From Euglena gracilis (lineage: Eukaryota > Euglenida > Euglenophyceae > Euglenales): a stretch of DNA of 64,000 nucleotides. This document shows positions 21,975-35,000 of the stretch, in pieces; the first letter of the stretch is position 1, and each line of letters begins with the position of its first letter. The position numbers and the translations under genes were made by a program. The stretch lies in NCBI GenBank assembly GCA_039621445.1, contig CP154954.1, positions 10,063,521 through 10,127,520 of the forward strand, in the 5' to 3' direction. The notes beneath the pieces were generated by a model, which was not told the DNA's origin, did no database searches, and saw only the letters and a program-made list of their open reading frames with translations.

Positions 21975-23257
21975 TCAGCCTCTGGCGCGCGGCCATCGTC
22001 CTTCCCGTCCTCAAACCTCCCCCCCCCCAAATGGCGGCGTCGTGGACGATATCTGCACCCGCGGCGCTGCCTCGCGCTTCGATGCACGTTGCGGGCGTTA
22101 ATGCGTCTCCCGCAAATGGTCACTTTTGAGCGAATCCCATCCCCGAACCCTGGAGTCTCACACCTGACCGACCGTTGGGAGCCGGACTCACCTGGCTTTC
22201 TGTACACTATCCATGGCGGCGGGCGATCGTGGGGGGGGCGGTGGGGGAGAGAAGGGAAAGAAAACGGAGGGGTGCGAAAAAAAAAGAAAGGAGAAATGGT
22301 AAGAAGGGAAAGAATAAGAAAGACAAGAGGAGAGAAGAAGGGTGCTAAGAAGAAGAAGGCAGAAGAAGTACACCATCCATGCTGCGTTTCGACTCCTACG
22401 ACGACATCCAGTCTGTGGGCCCCAAACCCCCCTCCTCCTCCTGGCCTCTTCAATAACTCCTCATCCTCCTCCTCTATGGCTCCGGACCGTCCTGGAGAGG
22501 GACAGCCAGCACCATTTTCCGGCCGGAACTCCCAAATAATGTCCCCCCCACACTTCTCACAGAATGCCACAGAAAAAAATGATTTTTCTGGGAAAAAATA
22601 CTCTGTGGAAGTTTTACATAATTTCTTCTATGATCGGATTGAATACGGATGAGAAATACCAAATTGCAAAAGAATTGCACCTACCATGGGTTTTGATGGT
22701 GTTCAACATAGATGCAATCATTTTGCGTTCAAATTTTTATGCCCATGTTTTTACGAAAAATGTTGCTAAATACTACCCCCCCCCCCCCGAAGGTTGACTT
22801 CAGCTGCCCAAATGATATCCATTATTTGGGGGCGGGGGTTCGGGGTTCCCTGATGCCGGAGAGGACCCCCACCAGGGGTGGGGGTCTAGCCAGCCAACAC
22901 CTTGTTCCAGTCAGCCCACCCCCCTTGGGGTCCGCTGAAATTTGCCGAGCTGGAGTTGTGAGCTGGCTGCTGGGTATTCTTTCCAAAATATCCAGAGTTG
23001 GCCGAACACGTGGCGTTTTTGAGGGCTTATGGGGTTTCACCTCAAAACCTTTGGCTGACAAATCCCAACCCAGCTGGCTTGGGACGTTTTTACCTGTTTT
23101 GGCGTCCAGCCAGGTTCAGCTGCCAGTCGGACCCCCCCCCCCTCTAGAGGGGGTCCAGCCAGCACCTTTCCAAGCCGGCCTGCCGGACCCCCCAGGAGGT
23201 TTTAAGAACAACCCCTGGTCCCGAGACGTCTCTGCCTTCCCCAGCCATGCGTCCTCC
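21975..23257. other. intergenic region with a purine-rich tract
   Basis: Lies between the CPBP stop and the next likely start. A strongly purine-biased stretch (GGGAAAGAAAACGG, AGAAGAAGAAGG) covers about 22,230-22,372, followed by C-run sequence. No exon supported. Confidence 0.45.
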
Positions 23258-23446
23258 ATGTTCCCCCATGCTGCCGTCCTCCTCCTTGCACTCTTCCTGC
23301 TGTCTCTCCTGCTGTTCGCCAACCAGGGCGGGACCTCGCTGTCTGCTCCTCGAGCCCCCGCTGTCCCTCCGCTCCGCGTGACACATGGCAGTCCTACGTC
23401 GCTGCAGAGCCAGGCAGCCCACAGCTATACAGTTATGCAGTGGCTG

Positions 23447-23449
<3 letters not shown>
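23258..23449 (+). CDS. signal-anchor first exon
   Basis: Sixty-four codons from ATG 23,258 to CTGAGG, followed by a (GT)n run (23,450-23,478). The hydrophobic core covers residues 5-20. The (GT)n at the donor means the GT site lies inside a microsatellite. Confidence 0.55.
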
Positions 23450-23480
<31 letters not shown>

Positions 23481-26400
23481 TGCGTGCGCGCGTGTGTCTG
23501 CATGATATGCATGTGTGTACATGCATATCCGTCCAAGTGAATTTCATGAATTTTCCACTTGCTTCTTATGCAGCAAATGGTCCACTTGCGTCAAATTTAT
23601 TTTAGCTCTAAATGCCTTTCAACTAGCCATGTTGAAAATATGCATTTTTTGACTCCAATTTTTTAATTCCAATGCCAAAAATTGAAGATGACAGAGATGG
23701 TTCCAGATTTTCTGCTCTCCAGTTGAACACATATTTTTTTTGTCAGAACCTCTCCCCCCAACACAAATGGGGTGATTTTGGAGGGATTCAAAATATGAGG
23801 CAGGTGTCTGAAAATAATCAACGTGCACCGTGTGTTTCTCAGACGGTCGACATACCAACAACCACCCTCTGTGGTCTGCTGCCATTTCGGCACTTTGCCA
23901 TTTGCCATTTTCGCAATTGCCATGCCATCGGAGCTAACAGCGTCCATCTTTTTTTTCGATCTTTGCCAAGTCAGTGGTCTTCCGGCGTTTTTAATGCTGC
24001 AACCAGAGCACATTCTTTCTTCATTGGGGTACAATCAAAAAAATGAGCCAATTTGCTCGCCACTGCTTTTATGGGGGGGGGCTGGAAATGAAAGATTTTT
24101 GAATCAATGTCTGAACCAATGCAGTACATTATTTTTTGCTTTCTGCTTGTCCACGTGAGGGTTAATTGTCTCCACCCTTTGGGGCCTTGCAGCAATTGAT
24201 CAGCCTAATTTTGGATTTATTTATTGTGTTATGCATTTTGTTATGTTTTTCCAGTTGCCAAGTTTATCCCTTTTCTGCACTGAATCACTGCTTCCTTTGA
24301 AATCATACCTTCTGCTTGTGACTCTTGCAATAATAAATTATATAATACATGCAGATATATCATGCACAGAAACATGTGTACATGTGGAAATTGTAAAATA
24401 TTGTCCTGGAAACTGAATATTTTCATATTGCATTTGAAATTGAACATTGCAATATTCAACCCTGCATGCATGAAACATCAGAATTAGATCCCGGGCTTGC
24501 TTTTTTGGGTTGGCCACTGAAAGTCCCAATATATATACAGTATGGTTCATAATGATTCATACACCCCATGGTTCATAATCATCAAAAAAATGCTGGAGGC
24601 ATGACAGGATATGTATGTCAAGGCATTAATACGCATATACATGCCTCCAAATGGAGCAGGCAAAAGAGCGTCGTGTACAATATTCGGCACCACATGAAAA
24701 ATCTCAAAAAATTAAAAAGGGGGGGTGTATGAATCATTATGAAGCATACTGTATATATACATATGCGTATATAGTATAATATAATATAATGCATTATATA
24801 TGCATATATACATATATAATGCATTATTCATTTTTATTTTATTACAGGTCATATATTATTTTGGGGGGTAATTTCCATTTCTTTTTTGTTTTCTATTTTT
24901 TTTGCTGACGATTTGGCCGAGAAATGCTTTGCTAGCATAAGCAGGAAAAAGTTTACAAAAAACAGTATTTTTCACAACAAGCAATAAAAAGTTATTCTAA
25001 AAATGCCAACACATGAAAAATATCGAAAAAACCCCAAAATTTTAAAAAAATATCCCATTTTTGGGGGGTCTATGTTTTCGGATTTTCCCCTCGAGAATCT
25101 CGAGGGGGTCTTACTTCATCTATTTTTGGGGGTTTATTTGCCTATTTGTTGGATTTTAGCTCAAATCAGCAAAATGGTTGTATTTTTTTTGGTCACACGT
25201 ATGATTTTTGTTGTCCCCAACCTTTCACAATCAAATGGCTGTATTACTTTTGGGGCTGCCCCCACCCATTTCATCCACCCGGAGGGAATATGTGGCGCTG
25301 CGCCGCCCACCCTCCGTCACGCGCTACGCAGCTGGCACTCCCACGGCCAGGGCCGAACGGAACGATGGGCCGAAATGGTGGCAGGGGGGGGGGGGCTCAA
25401 CCAGGCTCCGGCCACCTCCACGTACACAGACAAGAAGGGCCAGAGGCGAACAACAGCGCCAGGCGAGAAGAAGGGATAAAAGGCACCAAAAAGAAGCCAC
25501 AGTGCACACAGGGGGGGGGCTCAACCACACACCCCACACACAGACAAAAAAGGACCAGAGGCCAAAAACAGCGCCACGCCAGAAGAAGGGATAAAAGGCA
25601 CCAAACAAACAGCCACAGTGCACACATGGGGTTCAACAACCCCCACCCCAACAGCAGAGATTTTCTCAAGCCAGAGGTGACCCAATCCCAGGGTTTTACC
25701 CAGCCAACACTTTTTTTTTCCGCTTGCAACTCCCAGCACGGCTGCGGAGCCCCTCCCCTTGGGGTCAAGCTGAGGCCAGCCTGCCAAAGCCAGCCCGGAC
25801 CGAAACTGTTTTGGCGCAAAGCGACAAAAATGTGGAAAACAGGGGTCAAAAATGGCCAAAAATGGCATTTTTGAGGGAGGTTTGGGTTTTCATCCCCAAA
25901 TTTCTGCTCCTTCCAACCCACCTGGATTCAGGCGGTTTGTCTGTTTTCGGGGCCAAGCCGGGTCCAGCTACCAGGTGGGTCACCTCTCCCTCTCTACCCC
26001 ATACGGGTGAGGGGTCCAGCCAGCACCTTTTTCCGGCCGGCCAGCGGGACCCCCTCGAACGGTTTTTAAGAAAACCCCTGGCGGGGGGGGGGGGGGAGGG
26101 GTCAACACTTCCCGACCGGCCTGTGCAGCCCTGCCCGCAGGCTGCTGCAGATGGCGCAGCAGCGGCTGTTCTGGCTGCAGGGGGTCAACGCCTCCGTGGA
26201 CGCTGAGCTGCGGGCGAGCGGCTTCGAGACCTTTGGTGTGGCTTTCTCCAGCCTGAACTCCAGCTGGAGACGAGGCCCAGGGAGTCCAGAGTCTTAGGCA
26301 GCAGGGTTCTTTGCGCAATTGCACAAAGAATGAAGAAACATTTTTTCCGCTTCATTTCTCATCTCAAAAAGTGAGATTGGCCCTCGTTTTTGCGTTTTTG

Positions 26401-28665
26401 GCTGGCAGCTAGTTTTTGTTAGTGACCCCAGGGAGGTGCCCCAAACCCCCCTTTTCTTTTTTTCTTCCCGGCTGGTGGCACGTTTTCAGCGGTCGGCAGA
26501 CGCGATGTTTTGCAGCCCGAAAATGACAAGCACGTGAATTGAACACAAAAAAGGGGCCGAGGAGAAGGTCCTGACCGCATTTTTTTCCCATGGTGCTGGT
26601 GGCCTCGGAGTGTGCCCTAACCTCCTGGCCCCCCATTTTTGTTTTTCCAATCATCTCAAACCCTGTGAAAGAGATTTTTGGATTTTTGGTCTCTTGAGCT
26701 GGTCCTCCTTCCCCTCACCACCCAACAGTCCCTGAAGTGAATTGCATGCACCTGGTCTGTCAGCCAAAGGTCACATGCATTTGCAGTAAAGGGAAATCAT
26801 TCTTATTGATGGCCGCAGATAATCTGCTTTTCAAGGAATTCCGTCAAAAAGGATCTGACCTTCAAAAAGCTGTTCCCAGCTGTGTGGGGGTGCGATTTGA
26901 GAGGTTTTTGTGTCGGTGGTTTGCTTAAATCGGTGAATGAAATGCTCAGGGAGCTGTATTCAGGCAAGAGAAGCGAAGAGGCCCTGATTTTTCATGTGCT
27001 CCGCTCCCCATGCTCCATCTTTCAGGCGGGTCGAATGTGAACATTGCCATGGCGGTGGAAAACCTCGTGCAGCCTCCCTTTTCAAACTCACTCTGGGATC
27101 TGTATTTGGCCCTAAAAGAGCTTTCCAAGACATTTTACCTTTCCCAAACCATGTTGCCGGGTTGCGTGCGTTATATTGTCTCGAAGTATTACACAAGATT
27201 GTCAATTCGATGGCCCCCAGGTTGTCGCTGGGGTTCATTCGTCCTGGCGTCTGTCTAAGACAGATTTGCCTCCTGCATCCCCCAATGGTGTTTTTTCCCC
27301 CCACAAAAAACCTGCACATAAATCGCATAAAGTCACCTGTGACCACAAAAATCAATTTCCTAGAGATCACACCAGTCTCAAAAAATTACATAAAAAATAA
27401 ATCATTTAAAATAATTTAGCTGATGTTTACACTAAACTTTGTACTCTGACTGATATAATTTTAACAGTTATGGCGTTTAGGTAAGTCACTTCCTGAAAGG
27501 CCCTGTGTGCTATTCCTCTTTCTTCTCAAACCCGAAGCACTGCACAGTCGGTGCCGCTTCACTGCTCTGCACTGTCACTGCTGCTGCACTTTGGCATTAC
27601 TCTCCCAATACTGCTGATGCGGAAAAATTAATACCAGTGCTACTGCCAACATTAGCACAAATACTTATTCAAATGCTAATCCCTCATACCTCATACCAAA
27701 CACATAATACCTAATACACAATACCAAACTCTTCATACCTCATACCTCATACCTCATACATTTAATGCCTAATTCCTAACACCTAACACCTAAAACCTAA
27801 AACCTAAAATCGTAGACAAAATTTTATTACCTAATGCCTGATACCTAATATCTAATACCAAATACCTGATACCTAATACCTAATACCTAATACTCAATTC
27901 CTAATACTTAATGTGGGGTGCCTGCTCGACCACCCCTCTCGGAGTCAAAGGCCGTTTTGAAGGGGCATCTGCAATTGGTTTACCCAATAAAGATCCCATC
28001 GCAGATGATCTTTTGTGGCAAATTTCACGTTCCAGTGTTTGGTGCTCTTTTTCTTGTCTTGTAGTTTTTTCCATCACAGCATTGTTAGACCTAGATATTG
28101 ATTCAGGAGAATTAATTTCAAATTTCTGACTATTTCACGTTGTTAGGGAGTAAATGGCAGATGAGGATGAAGCACGAAAAAGGCAAGCGTTTCAAAAAAA
28201 CAAGGGACAGAGCTGGTTTAGTATCAGCATTAGCATTAGTATTCGGCATTTGCATTAGCATGCATTTGCATTAGCATTGGCATTGGCATTGGCATTGGCA
28301 TTGGCATTGGCATTAGCATTAGCATTAGCATTAGCATTAGCATCAGTATAGTATTAAGAATTGGTATTAGCATAAAGATAACCCAATCAGCCTCTGGGGA
28401 TCAAAAATCAACCCTCTATTTGGGCGCAAATGAAATTGTTTCGCACGAAATCGGGTTCAAAAACCACCAAAATATCTTTGGTCTCGGTTCGTTGTGAAGT
28501 TTCGTTTAAGCTTTTTGCCCACTTTTTCCAGCTGCCAACCTTGATGGAACCACTCCCTTGAGCAACTGTGTTTGGAACTCCCCTCCAATCATCCTGCTGT
28601 TTCAGAAGGAAAGGAACGCTGCTGCCATGGAGCACGCCACGACAGAGCTGATTCTCATTTTGGAG
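23258..28665 (+). CDS. unrecognised gene starting with a signal anchor (partial exon model)
   Basis: Candidate exons are 23258-23449, 26142-26235, 26819-26879, 26946 to about 27032 and possibly 28606-28665. The protein begins MFPHAAVLLLALFLLSLLLF, a signal peptide or type II anchor, followed by a Pro/Ser-rich stem. It then reads QQRLFWLQGVNASVDAELRA, SGFETFDNLLFKEFRQKG and RELYSGKRSEEALIFHVL. The join 26235/26819 is canonical GT-AG in phase 1. The joins at 23449 and 26879 share AGG or AG rather than GT-AG. The layout (anchor, stem, globular part) would suit a Golgi or secreted enzyme, but I recognise no family and the 3' end is not resolved. Confidence 0.45.
24538..24751. mobile_element. 214-bp TA-flanked MITE, Tc1/mariner-like
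   Basis: Terminal inverted repeats of 30 bp start CAGTATGGTTCATAATGATT and end CACCCC. The right end (24,722-24,751) is the reverse complement with one mismatch. TA dinucleotides flank both ends (24,536-24,537 and 24,752-24,753), the signature of TA target-site duplication. The interior is non-coding, so this is a non-autonomous element. Confidence 0.8.
26142..26235 (+). CDS. second exon of the signal-anchor gene
   Basis: After CCCGCAGG it reads LLQMAQQRLFWLQGVNASVD, then AELRASGFETF. Ends TTTG|GTGTGG in phase 1. AGG is shared by both edges of the upstream intron. Confidence 0.55.
26819..26879 (+). CDS. third exon of the signal-anchor gene
   Basis: After GGCCGCAG the phase-1 frame continues DNLLFKEFRQKGSDLQKAVP. 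The 3' edge at CCCAG has no GT in frame; a GT six bases on changes the frame to a less convincing reading. Confidence 0.5.
26946..27032 (+). CDS. possible fourth exon of the signal-anchor gene
   Basis: After ATGCTCAG it reads RELYSGKRSEEALIFHVLRS. The downstream edge is unclear. Another frame gives SGGSNVNIAMAVENLV after a second CTTTCAG at 27,026. Confidence 0.4.
27694..27910. repeat. ACCTAATAC-type degenerate tandem repeat
   Basis: Units of 7-9 bp around ATACCTAAT/CATACCTC with drift. Non-coding. Confidence 0.85.
28215..28360. repeat. GCATTA/GCATTG hexamer repeat
   Basis: More than 15 hexamers, switching from GCATTA to GCATTG and back. Confidence 0.9.
28606..28665 (+). CDS. candidate exon
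   Basis: After GTTTCAG it reads KERNAAAMEHATTELILILE and then GAG|GC. Twenty codons, GC-biased third positions. Assignment to the signal-anchor gene is only by position. Confidence 0.35.
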
Positions 28666-28699
28666 GCTGCGCTGTTTTTCCGCCCAATTTATCACTTTT

Positions 28700-30120
28700 T
28701 TTTTTGCACTGAAGGACTGTATTTGACCAGTTCAGCAGTTCAATCATATGTTTTCGAAAGATCACATTTCTGTGAGTTGATTTACAATTGTGGAAGGCGG
28801 AGCAATCTTTTGTAAGATGATTTAACTTGAAGAAACGTGGCCTTGCCTTTTCCAATTTTTTTTTGTATTCATCTTCATTCATCTTCTTTCATCTGCACCT
28901 TCATTCATCTTTTTTTTTACTCTTGTCCTGCTTTAGTTTTTCTTCTCTGTTCCACACAAACTGACCCTACGTTTACTCTGCAAATGTTTTGATTTTTTGA
29001 GTCCGAGATGCTTCCACACATCATGAACAATGCAGAAGGTAGATCTGTCCATTGTTTTTTTGGCAGTTTCTCCTCCGTCAAGCTTGCCATTTGATCGGAT
29101 GTTTGCATCATTAAACATAAACATCATGATGGTGGAAATGGAGACCTGAAAAGGGAAGTGAACAAAAAAAAAACGGACCAACAGCGCCCCAGCGAAAGAC
29201 TGGGTGTTGGTGGAGTCAGCCTTGGAGGCTTTTGAGCAGCTGCAGACAGGAACCAGGGCCAAATGGAAAATGCACGTCCTGTGACGAGAGTTGTTTTCCT
29301 GTGGCGCTTTCGGCACCACTGGTCACAGAAACTGCATATTCATAGACCAAACAACAAGTCTCGGCGCTATGAATACATTTCTACACCAAAACACATTTTT
29401 TTTGTTTCACAATGTGCAGGATGTTTGAACTGTCTCACAACAGACCAAGAACCGTTTTTACAGTATCTTTAGTTACAAAGTGATTTTCGAGTCAATACCC
29501 GCAGAAATGTGTTCGTGGAATAACTCCCCCCCAAATAATAACCCCCCGCCCCCTATACTGACCCCCCCCCCCCAAGTAATAACCCCCCCTGAGTTCGGCC
29601 GCCCAAATAATAACCCCCCCCCTCCGGCAGGTGTGAATGCAAAGGAAAAGAGATTCAAAAACCAACAGAATGCTGAAAATTTTTGAAAGGTGCTATTTTT
29701 GTATTTTTTTCCGTGATTTTTGAGTGGGTCCCCCGGACCCCTGGGGGCCCCTCCAGGGGTGGTGGATGGGGGGACCCCCCCACCCCTCGGTCTTAAAAAA
29801 ACCTCTGGCAGGCCTTAGATTCAATTGGCACCTGTGTGACCCCTCCCCTCAGGGATGTGGTGGGTGGATTTTTGGGGCTGCTGGATCCCCCCAGGGGAAG
29901 CCCCCCCCCAGGTCACCAAGTTTAGAGTTCAAAAAAACTCTGAGCCTGAAGCGGTGGACAGCCCAGGGTGGTCCGACCCCCCCATTAGCCCCCATGCACA
30001 GTGGAGATTACTGTGCAATATCCTGCTCCTTGGTGCTTGGCCAGGAGAGCCAGCACTTGGCCAGAGTCACTTGAGCACTTGGCCAGAGTGACTTGGTGAC
30101 CCCTGGGGGGGGGGGGGCGA
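28700..30120. other. no supported gene; C-run modules
   Basis: Contains the AATAATAACCCCCC modules at 29,520-29,630 and CCCC/GGGG blocks at 29,720-29,980. No exon that I can support. Confidence 0.4.
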
Positions 30121-30157
30121 GTGGGTATCCTCGCGGTGGGGGCGTCCTATTTGCGGT

Positions 30158-30302
30158 GCGAAGCCACGACCCGAACTGGACAAAACCGAAATCCTCGAGG
30201 TCCAACATGGAGGTTTCGTCCCTCCGGACCTGGGCGGTTTGCCCGGCAACCCCGCCGCCGTGGCCGTGCGAACGCTATTGTTGTCGCTGACCCTGGGGCT
30301 GG
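30158..30302 (+). CDS. candidate exon, unrecognised
   Basis: Frame reads PELDKTEILEVQHGGFVPPD, then GGLPGNPAAVAVRTLLLSLT and LGLG with a GT at 30,301. It is GC-rich at third positions, unlike the flanking sequence. No clear acceptor besides AAG at 30,161-30,163 and no family recognised. Confidence 0.35.
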
Positions 30303-30466
30303 GTGCCCCCCCCCCTATGCCCTGCAAAAAAAATTGCAAAAATGGATAAAATATAAAAGAAAGTATGCCATTAAAGCACCCATTTTTCAAAAAAGCCCCA
30401 AAATGCCAAAAAGTGACCACTGGAGCCTGTGGAGGGTTTTTTTGAGTCGATTTTTGACTTCCAAAA

Positions 30467-30585
30467 ATCCCCCCCCCCAAATGATAAACCCCCCAAATAA
30501 TAAACTCCCCCTGGACCCCGACTTCGAGTGTCCAAATAATAAACCGGGGGGGGAGGTTTATTATTTTGGGAGGTTTACTCTGTGT
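30467..30585. repeat. AAATAATAAACCCC inverted-repeat module
   Basis: CCCCAAATGATAAACCCCCC and CAAATAATAAAC face GGAGGTTTATTATTTTGGG, making a foldback with a central GACTTCGAGTGTC. Related modules are at 29,520 and 51,935. Confidence 0.7.
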
Positions 30586-30589
30586 GAAG

Positions 30590-31936
30590 CAATTTTTCTG
30601 CATGAGGCTGTGAAAATTGTCGTTGCTGTTTTTTTTTTGGTCGGATGTGATGTTCTTTTAATGTGATTTCATGCATGTTCCCCCCCCCAAGGTTCTGCAC
30701 TTTTTTTTTGCATTTTCGTGCTTTTGTTTGAATTTCCCCAGTTTTTACATTTTGCACCTTTTTTTTCTAAAGCATTCTCCACAACTCTTCACAACTCTTC
30801 CTTTCAACCCATTTCCCCCCTTTGAAGTATTTTGTGATTCCTTTTTTGAGTTTTGGTGCATTTCGCAGTTTTGTTTTCTTGGCCGACGTGTGGTCGTGAC
30901 CATGTTTGTGCCATGCGTTCTTCTTGTTTACCAGGCCAATCTCCCCCTTCCTATTTGCGTTGCACAGCACCAGACCTATCCCTAACCCCAGATAGGAGTG
31001 TCGGGAGCCTATCGACGAGTTTTTTTTTGTTGTTGTCGAGCGCCTGAAGGGTGGCTAGATGGTAGCGGATTCTCTGTCGGAGGTGCAAAAATTGCGCAAA
31101 AATGGGGAAGAAATGCCGTCAAATTTTGGGTCAAAACTCGACTTTCGCACAATTGGCAGTTGTTCGCGGCGTTTTTTCAGTCAGGCCAGTTCTAGCCTTG
31201 AGTTGGGACCCTCCATGTGGGGAGAAGTGGGGGCAGCACGGAGCCTTTTTCAGCCCAAATTTTCCCAGCCTCTGAGTTGGACCCCCTGGGAGGGTTCGCC
31301 AAGGGTGAAGCATCCCCCCCATGTGGTTAGTTTCCACCAGTTTGGTGGACAAGCAGCGGAGGGGGGGTCTGCACAATGCTGATGTGATTCTGGCGGTTCG
31401 GCCAACGGTCATACCTCCGTCCCTTCCGCCCTGGAGTTGGTCCAATTGTTGCAGTCAGGCAAAGCCAACTGGACGTTGCCCGGGTTCCACTCATTAAATG
31501 TGCAGTTGGGAATGGAAGCCAGAGGAAACTCGAGGTTGATGGTTGATGGTTTTTATTTGAAAGAGAATCCTCCATCATCCATCACCCAAAGCTATAATTA
31601 TCCTTTTTGTGTTTTGAAAATTTTATTTTCTATTAGGGATTTCTTGTTTAGTTTAGGAATCCTGATGTTTGTGAAAATTGGTGAATGATTTTGCATCAAA
31701 GGTCCCCACTGCCTCAACAATTTTGCTCAGCCATTGCAATTTAGAGATACTGCTCATTTATTCTGCATACCTTAGTGCAGTTTTTTTTTTTGACATTTTC
31801 GAATTCCAAGTCCCGCCCCAAGTGCCTCTGATACGATACCCCATTGAACCCTGTTGAACCCAATGAACTTTGGCTTCTTTCTGCCCGTTCGGTTGAATTG
31901 TGGAGTTCAAGTCGACAGGATTTTGTCTAAACTGTG
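30590..31936. other. no supported gene
   Basis: AT- and T-rich sequence with no exon that I can support. A promoter for the gene starting at 31,937 could lie here, but I see no defining signal. Confidence 0.35.
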
Positions 31937-32091
31937 ATGCCAACGCCCACTGTCAACGTTGTCCGCTACCGGTCACACTACCAGTACGGTTACCCCATGT
32001 GGATGTTCTCCATCATCGGCGAGCGGAACGAGCAAACCTTCGCCAAGAAGTACCCTCAAATGATGCAGTATTTCTGCAACTGTTTCCACTG
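31937..32091 (+). CDS. unrecognised gene, first exon
   Basis: ATG at 31,937, preceded by an in-frame GTG. Reads YGYPMWMFSIIGERNEQTFA, then KKYPQMMQYFCNCFHW. Donor CACTG|GTGTGG in phase 2 joins exon 2 as HWYTMAEMQKKYP. Confidence 0.55.
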
Positions 32092-35000
32092 GTGTGGCCC
32101 GTGCACTGGGATGTGGTATACACATTTGCCACCTGCGTCATGATTATAGATGACTCATGTCTTCAAATATTAGTCCGAATGTATCAACTTCATTTATGTA
32201 AGTATTTATGCAAGGTTCTTACAACACATGACAAAAATTGATGGCATGATCGCCTCAACTGTTCAGCAAACACATTTCTCGGTTGCCAGTTGCCCTGTCC
32301 TGCATTGCGGAAAAACAAACATTCTTTCTTCTTGTGAACAAAGCAGATGTATGTTTTTTTTAGACACGATTGGTTTGAAGGTTGGGGAGGTTCCTTCCGA
32401 CTGTCCCTGCCACATGTTGCAGGTACACAATGGCGGAGATGCAGAAGAAGTATCCCAGGCCAGCCGCGTGCCAAATGAACTTCACCTTCGGGTGAACGAC
32501 CTGCCGTGTGTTTGAAAGTGCTCGCATTAGCCACAACTTTGCTTCTTTTTTTCTTGTTTTCTGTTTCCTTTTTTTATTTGATGCTTTTCCTTTCAAGTAC
32601 TCCTCTTCTATTGGCTCCCGCGGCTGGGCCCATATCTTCTCATTTTGCGGAGCCAATTCCACCGTGATTTGCGTTGATCAGGGACGCGATGCGGCACCGA
32701 AAATCCGCAGAAAGCGTGGGTACGCGCATGCCTTGAAGGAAGGCCTCAACCTCAACCTCGGGGTCTGCGCTCATGCCATTGCACAGATGGCACGAACTGG
32801 GTGAGGGGAATGGGGGTGGGGTGGGGGGATAGGAATGGGTACATTCTTTCCTAGAGGCGAGGGGTTGGGGTGGGGGTTATGTTTGGGATAGGGTTTGGAT
32901 CTCGTTGGCCAGCAAAGTTAGGAATGAGATCTGGGAGGGGGCAGGGAGGGCGTGGGGGTTGGGGTCCCGGGTTCGTGCTGTGTCTCTTCCATTGTTCCTC
33001 CAGTTGTTCCGCTCGGTGTTTACGCATATGTGCCTGGTTCAGGGTGACAGGGTGCTTGGCATTGTCTGGCAAATACCCCCAGCGAATGGTAAAGGGCCAC
33101 TCCTGGACCATCCCTGGCCCTGACTCTTCGCGGTGCAACTGGACCAACAACCCCACCCAGTGGCGATTGGACAACCCCTCGGATGAGGTTGGTCCCAAAC
33201 ATCAAACAGAGGAGATCATGTCCAAACTCACAACAGAACGTTTAAAATGTCCAACACTGTTTCTCCCGTTCATCCAGGATAATGCCTCTCAAAATGGGTG
33301 AGACACGTGTTCCCATCTTTCATCATGCTTCATTGGGCTGGAGGCATCCAAAGGTGGTGTGGTGCCCATGATTTTCATGATTACAATCTAAATCAAAATC
33401 ATAGGCATAATCATAATCACAATCAGAATCATAAGCATAATCAGAATCGTGATTGTAATCGGAATCACAATCATACTCAGAATGGTGATCGTAGTTTTTG
33501 ATCAAGCTGAACCAGTTTTTTTTTTAACTTTATAATGATTTCCACATTTTGGCTCGGAAATTCCCCCAGAGTCCAATGCCATAAAATCTATTCTGTATAT
33601 TTACCAATAATTTTGAAATTGTTGCAAAGTCGACAAAGCTAACGATTGCAGAATTGTCGACCCCGTCTGTATCGTGTAATCGTTTCCTTTCCACCAACCC
33701 CACATTCTTTCCGCACACGCCGGCCACTGGCCGCGCCCTCTTCAAAGCCGCGTTTTGGCGCCAGCATTTGTCCCCCATCGCGCACACCTGTGGCCCAGCC
33801 CAGGCCAACAGGTCTGCCGGTGTTGCTTGGTTTCTTGCTTGGAACCGGTATTTTTTTATTGGCAGACGATTCCAGTCAGGGATTTATTGGGTGACCGCCA
33901 GACCCCCTTTCCCCAAGGGAACCCCAAAGGGCGTTGTGGGTCCCCGGCCAGAGGTGGGGGGTTTCGGCCATTTTTCTTACGATGCGAAGCGACGCTTTGA
34001 CCCAAAACCCCAAAATTGACACCCAAAGGGTCTTAAAAGAATCCTTTTCCATCGTTCCCTCAGCTGAATTTGTAATTGTCTGCACTGCTGTGGACAGGAT
34101 TGGCCAGAGGATGACATTGGCTTTTTCAGCAAAGGCTGATGAGACTGGAGCTTTTTCAGCAGAGGCAAGGCTGGCTAGGGCATTCTGCTGAGCTTGATAT
34201 TATGTGCAGTTCCGTTTCCTGACAAACTGCAGGTGTTTCGAGGACACCCTGGATACCAAGCCAGAGACATGGAAGGCCAAGCATTTGACCGTCGCCTTCA
34301 CCGAAGGTGACTTTGTGGTCCTTCCAAGCTGTCGGAAATGGAATAAGGGAACGTGGTGCTGAAACCTTGTCATCCTTCTGATCCTTCTCCATTTCCCCCA
34401 CGAACAATTGGCATACACTTACAAATGATTCCTGGGGATAGGCATTGGTAAAAACTTGTTCTGAAAAATTGCTGGCGGAAAATTGAAATACTTCTGAAAT
34501 GGTCCGTACACATGTGGGAGGTTTTGTTGAAAATGGCAGTTAGAAGAATTTTGTTTATACCTCATGCTTTCATTTTGTGGCTGGTTACTCGTCGCGCAAA
34601 AATCAGCGGTTTGGGCGAAGTTCTCATTTTGGCTTAGAAGAACTGTGTGGTTTCCTTAAAGTTGACCAATAGTATTTGATAAGCTAACATCGTTAATTGC
34701 TATTACAGCATCATTGACATTTTTTTTCTTCTAAACCGTGCATACCCCATTGAAACCTTCTTTTGTTTTGTTGTTCTGCGGGTTTCATGATCATAAACAG
34801 AACCCTACACTTTTTTTTAAAAAAATTTGCCTGCAATTTATCCTCTTTCCACACCTTAATTTTATGTGCATTTACTCCACTGCCCAAATTGTCCCAACCA
34901 ATTTTATCTATGTCAATATGCATGTACATATGGCAACCATTGGTTATACGCCCCCCGCCCCAGGGGGGGGGTCGTATAACCAATCCAGGGGGGTCAATTT

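Noticed and set aside
22089-22652. 187-residue frame with Lys-rich centre
   Set aside because: Driven by the purine-rich tract; no splice or domain evidence.
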